Below are positions 6,085 through 8,102 of a stretch of DNA of 8,102 bases, one piece after another (within the stretch, counting starts at the first letter, position 1; each line of letters begins with the position of its first letter). The notes under the pieces were generated by a model, which was not told the DNA's origin, searched no databases, and worked only from the letters and a program-made list of their open reading frames with translations. A program made the translations under genes and the position numbers. Location: the NCBI GenBank assembly GCA_030146615.1, contig JASLBL010000130.1, positions 1 to 8,102 of the forward strand, given 5' to 3'. The DNA comes from Actinomycetes bacterium. Lineage in GTDB: Bacteria > Actinomycetota > CALGFH01.

Positions 6085-6369
6085 AGGCATCGCGCCCTGG
6101 CCGCCTACACCGCCTACGTGGGCCACTTCCAGCTCCAGCGAGCCGCCCCCACCGTCTCCCCCACCGGCCCCGACGAGCGCCGCTACCTCCGCCACTTGTT
6201 CGCCCTGCTCGGCACCCCACCCCGACCAAGGCCGAGCCCGCCCGACGAGGTTCGTGACCGGGGCATCCGGGACACGCCGCGGGGGCGGCCGCATGGCCGC
6301 CCCCGGGTCGTGATCAGGCGCCGGCGCCCACCGGGGAGGGTGCCCCGGACCCGCCGGCCTCCGAGCTAG
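6085..6369 (+). pseudogene. TetR-family regulator, C-terminal remnant
   Basis: Reading from 6088, the frame gives HRALAAYTAYVGHFQLQRAA, then PTVSPTGPDERRYLRHLFALLG. This matches the last helices of TetR/AcrR-type regulators, where a Y-x-x-Y-V-G-H-x-Q-L segment and an R-Y-L-x-H-L-x-A-L-L end are common. The DNA-binding helix-turn-helix domain and most of the ligand domain are absent: the sequence begins three to six bases from the start codon of the SRPBCC remnant on the other strand. After about 6220 the frame continues through a hairpin to TAG 6367-6369 with Arg/Pro-rich nonsense, so the original stop was probably changed. With no DNA-binding part it cannot act as a repressor. The family call is moderately certain. 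Confidence 0.5.
6280..6305. terminator. Strong GC hairpin, possible terminator of the minus-strand repeat-protein gene
   Basis: CGGGGGCGGCC, loop GCAT, GGCCGCCCCCG: a perfect 11-bp stem with a four-base loop. It sits 60 bases past the stop of the acidic repeat protein gene (minus) and past the end of TetR-like homology (plus), where a terminator for either direction would be expected. There is no T-run, which is common for actinobacterial hairpin terminators. Confidence 0.5.
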
Positions 6370-7418
6370 ACGCCGTCCGACGGGCGCCTGTCCCCGTCGG
6401 CCTCCTGGTCGTAGACGCCCTCCTGGGCGCCCGGCTCCTGCGATCCAGGCCGGTCCAGCCGCTCCGGGTCCTCGTCGTACCGGGCCGTCCCGGCGCCTCC
6501 GGGCTCGCCCTCGTACCCGGCTGAGGGGGTCGTGCCCGGGGTGTCCGTGGCTGCGCCGGTGCCGAAGCGGGCCGGATCGTCGGCGATGGTGGAGCGGTCG
6601 GCCGTGCCCGTGTCCTCGGTCGCGAAGACGGAGCGGTCGGGAGCGGGCGTGACCGGCTCGTCGGCGAACAGCGATCGGTCGGACGGGCCGACGTCGTCGA
6701 CGCGCTCGTCCGCGGCGGCGACCCCGGGCCCGGTGGCGCTCACGCCGGTGACCCCGCCCTGGACGCCGGCGCCCGCGGCCGTGACGCCGAGCCCGGGGTC
6801 GGCCGTGCGCTCGCCCGGCCTCCGGTCGATCACCGGCTCGTCCCCGACGTAGCCGGGCTCCCGCCCGACCTCGCCCCGGTCCACAAGCGGGTCGCCGGCG
6901 ACTCCGGCGTCACGTGCGAACTCGCCCTGGCCAACGGCCGGGTCGCCGGTGAGGCCGGCGTCACGTGCGAACTCGCCCTGGCCAACGGCCGGGTCGCCGG
7001 TGAGGCCGGCGTCCCGCTCGTACGCTCCGCGGTCCACGGCCGGCTCGGTGGCGAGGCCGGGGTCGCGGTCGGCGGCGGTCGGGGCAGTGGTGGCTGGGGC
7101 GGTGGAGCGCTCGGACTCGTAGCCGGGGCGGTCCCCGGCCGGGGTCTCCTCGGTGGTGCCCTCCTCGGAGGCGGCCACGTCGTGGCCGATCACCCCGGCG
7201 CCCTCGATATGGGAGCCGAGCCGAGTGCGCATCGGGTCGCCCTCGGACATGGCGACGGTGCCGCGGGGCTGGTCGGTGCTGGCGGCGACCGGGTCGGGGT
7301 CGGTCAGCGAGGTGTCGCGGCCCGGGCCCGGATCCTCGGACTCGCTGCCGATCATGCCGGTGTCGCCCTGGCGTGCCTCGTCACTGCGGTCGGACATCCC
7401 AGCGTCGTCGCGGTCCAT
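6366..7418 (-). CDS. Acidic, low-complexity repeat protein, function unknown
   Basis: I do not recognise this 350-aa protein. It is strongly acidic, rich in Gly, Ala, Asp, Glu, Pro, Thr and Arg, and contains no Lys, Asn, Cys or Trp. There is no signal peptide or membrane helix, so a disordered cytoplasmic protein is likely. Residues 118-203 hold five 17- to 18-residue repeats of the form RDxGLxGDPAVxxGExx; the second and third are identical. A second motif, DRS(L/V/T)(F/I)A, occurs three times at 247-280. Residues 67-80 (LGSHIEGAGVIGHD) form the only compact-looking segment and may be a conserved core. ATG 7418 is chosen over the adjacent GTG 7421 because AAAGGAGGT ends four bases upstream of the GTG-ATG pair, giving good spacing to ATG. 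Codon bias is strong throughout, which supports a real gene. It lies downstream of dnaE2 on the same strand. Confidence 0.75.
   Translation of the reverse strand: MDRDDAGMSDRSDEARQGDTGMIGSESEDPGPGRDTSLTDPDPVAASTDQPRGTVAMSEGDPMRTRLGSHIEGAGVIGHDVAASEEGTTEETPAGDRPGYESERSTAPATTAPTAADRDPGLATEPAVDRGAYERDAGLTGDPAVGQGEFARDAGLTGDPAVGQGEFARDAGVAGDPLVDRGEVGREPGYVGDEPVIDRRPGERTADPGLGVTAAGAGVQGGVTGVSATGPGVAAADERVDDVGPSDRSLFADEPVTPAPDRSVFATEDTGTADRSTIADDPARFGTGAATDTPGTTPSAGYEGEPGGAGTARYDEDPERLDRPGSQEPGAQEGVYDQEADGDRRPSDGV
6810..7067 (-). repeat. Array of five 17-18 codon repeats inside the acidic protein
   Basis: In protein order the units begin RDPGLATEP, RDAGLTGDP, RDAGLTGDP, RDAGVAGDP and REPGYVGDEP. 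Units two and three are identical; outer units are diverged, and the last is one residue longer. A shortened sixth unit (RTADPGLG) may follow. The pattern indicates growth by tandem duplication, the central copy being the most recent. Confidence 0.85.
6904..7005. repeat. Exact 51-bp tandem duplication
   Basis: Copies at 6904-6954 and 6955-7005 are identical, and the match under a 51-base shift continues for eight further bases to 7013. Being 17 codons, the duplication keeps the frame of the acidic protein. Identity at silent positions shows that it is recent or homogenised. Confidence 0.92.
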
Positions 7419-7422
7419 CACG

Positions 7423-7431
7423 ACCTCCTTT
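7423..7431 (-). promoter_or_regulatory. Very strong ribosome binding site of the repeat-protein gene
   Basis: On the minus strand, AAAGGAGGT is a nearly full anti-16S match, the best in the window. It favours ATG 7418 and suggests efficient translation of the acidic protein. Confidence 0.8.
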
Positions 7432-7496
7432 CGGTCAGTTCACCAGGTGCCCGTTCGAGGTCCCGCACAAACGCCGCGCGCCGGCCCGGCACCGGC

Positions 7497-8102
7497 TCAG
7501 CGGAAGTCGCGGGAGCGGGTGGAAGCGGCCAGCGGCAAAGGCCGGAGCTGGTCGGCGATCACGTTGACCACGCCCTCGGCCCGCTCCAGCCGCCCCCTGA
7601 CGAGCAGGGCGGCGGCGCTCCTGCCGACCCGCCGGTAGCGGGCCCAGACGCCCTTGGAGCAGATCACGTTGATCAGGCCGGTCTCGTCCTCGATGTTCAG
7701 GAAGGTGGTCCCGTCGGCGGTCGCCGGCCGCTGCCGGTGGGTCACCACCCCGCCCACCAGCACCCGGGTGCCGGGCGGGACCACCGCCAGCCCGTCGGCG
7801 GCGACCGCGCCGAGCTCGTCCAGCCGTTCGCGGGCGAACTGCACCGGGTGGCTGTCACCCGACAGCCCGGTCGCCCACAGGTCGGCCGCCCCCAGCTCGA
7901 CCGGGCTCATCCCCGGCAGCCGGGGCGCCTCGGCCCCTACCGCCGTCCCGGGCAGCCGGTCCGCCCTGGCCTGGGCGACCGCCCCGGCCGCCCACAACGC
8001 CGCCCGCCGCTCCAGCCCCAGCGACCCGAACGCCCCCGCGGTGGCCAGCGCCTCCACATGCCCCTCCCCCACCCCGGTCCGCCGCACCAGGTCCGCCATG
8101 GA
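7497..8102 (-). CDS. dnaE2: Error-prone DNA polymerase DnaE2 (ImuC), C-terminal part, cut by the right edge
   Basis: The last 201 residues of a C-family polymerase alpha subunit of the DnaE2/ImuC type; the frame continues past 8102. Visible parts in order: a helix-hairpin-helix segment (VRRTGVGEGHVEALATAGAF, with GLERRAALW after it), a linker containing the SPVELGAADLWATGLSGDSH segment, an OB-fold from about VLVGGVVTHRQRPATADG through TTFLNIEDETGLINVICSKG, and the closing SRDFR that is characteristic of DnaE2. The fold and ending separate it from the replicative DnaE1. DnaE2 works with ImuA/ImuB-type partners in damage-induced mutagenic translesion synthesis. Partners and any LexA-type operator would be upstream, outside the window. 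TGA is at 7497-7499. The internal ATG at 8097-8099 is not the true start. Confidence 0.93.
   Translation of the reverse strand, partial: SMADLVRRTGVGEGHVEALATAGAFGSLGLERRAALWAAGAVAQARADRLPGTAVGAEAPRLPGMSPVELGAADLWATGLSGDSHPVQFARERLDELGAVAADGLAVVPPGTRVLVGGVVTHRQRPATADGTTFLNIEDETGLINVICSKGVWARYRRVGRSAAALLVRGRLERAEGVVNVIADQLRPLPLAASTRSRDFR

Noticed and set aside
6810..7067. CRISPR-like array
   Set aside because: The repeats are adjacent in-frame coding units without spacers; this is a protein repeat, not a CRISPR.
7441..7460. CACCAGGTG palindrome and GTTC boxes upstream of the repeat-protein gene as a LexA-type operator
   Set aside because: The two GAAC words lie in direct rather than inverted orientation, so the GAAC-N4-GTTC pattern is not met.
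7480..7496. GCCGG/CCGGC hairpin just after the dnaE2 stop
   Set aside because: Only five base pairs with a seven-base loop and no T-run; such stems are common by chance here.
7153..7638. Plus-strand frame antisense to the repeat protein and dnaE2
   Set aside because: Crosses the ends of two well-supported minus-strand genes, has low-complexity Ser/Arg composition and no ribosome site.

Overview
This is a very GC-rich window with strong codon bias. It looks actinobacterial: there is a DUF222/13E12-type HNH protein start at the left edge, a dnaE2-type (ImuC) error-prone polymerase C-terminus at the right edge, and an actinobacterial-style flotillin with a small NfeD-like partner. I cannot place it below phylum. 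Several broken genes and single-base frameshifts suggest either a decaying accessory region or a draft/metagenomic assembly with indel errors.

Layout. (1) 1-368, minus: N-terminal part of a DUF222 protein, running off the left edge. (2) 369-1151: a long stretch with no convincing gene, holding only coding-like debris around 733-1136. (3) 1152-1934, minus: an intact trans-aconitate 2-methyltransferase-like gene (tam). (4) 1918-3145, plus: broken signalling genes. A methyl-accepting chemotaxis protein (MCP) remnant with one membrane helix and the conserved signalling tip joins, out of frame, to the end of a receiver domain plus a GGDEF diguanylate cyclase domain. (5) 3126-4893, plus: an apparently intact pair, an 89-aa NfeD-like OB-fold protein and a 491-aa flotillin/SPFH protein. 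(6) 4962-5897, plus: a TIGR01777-family NAD(P)-binding epimerase-like protein. (7) 5894-6369: the collapsed remains of a divergent pair, a minus-strand SRPBCC protein with its middle deleted and a plus-strand TetR-family C-terminus. (8) 6366-7418, minus: an acidic, low-complexity protein built on 17-residue repeats, with an exact 51-bp tandem duplication. (9) 7497-8102, minus: C-terminus of DnaE2.

How the parts relate. The NfeD-like and flotillin genes form a membrane-microdomain module, with the first overlapping the tail of the cyclase gene. The TIGR01777 gene follows flotillin on the same strand after 68 bases and has its own ribosome site. The acidic repeat protein lies 78 bases downstream of dnaE2 on the same strand but has a very strong ribosome site of its own. 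I see no CRISPR array, rRNA, confident tRNA or transposase. The main points of interest are the four truncation scars, the chimeric MCP/GGDEF segment, and the repeat protein beside dnaE2.
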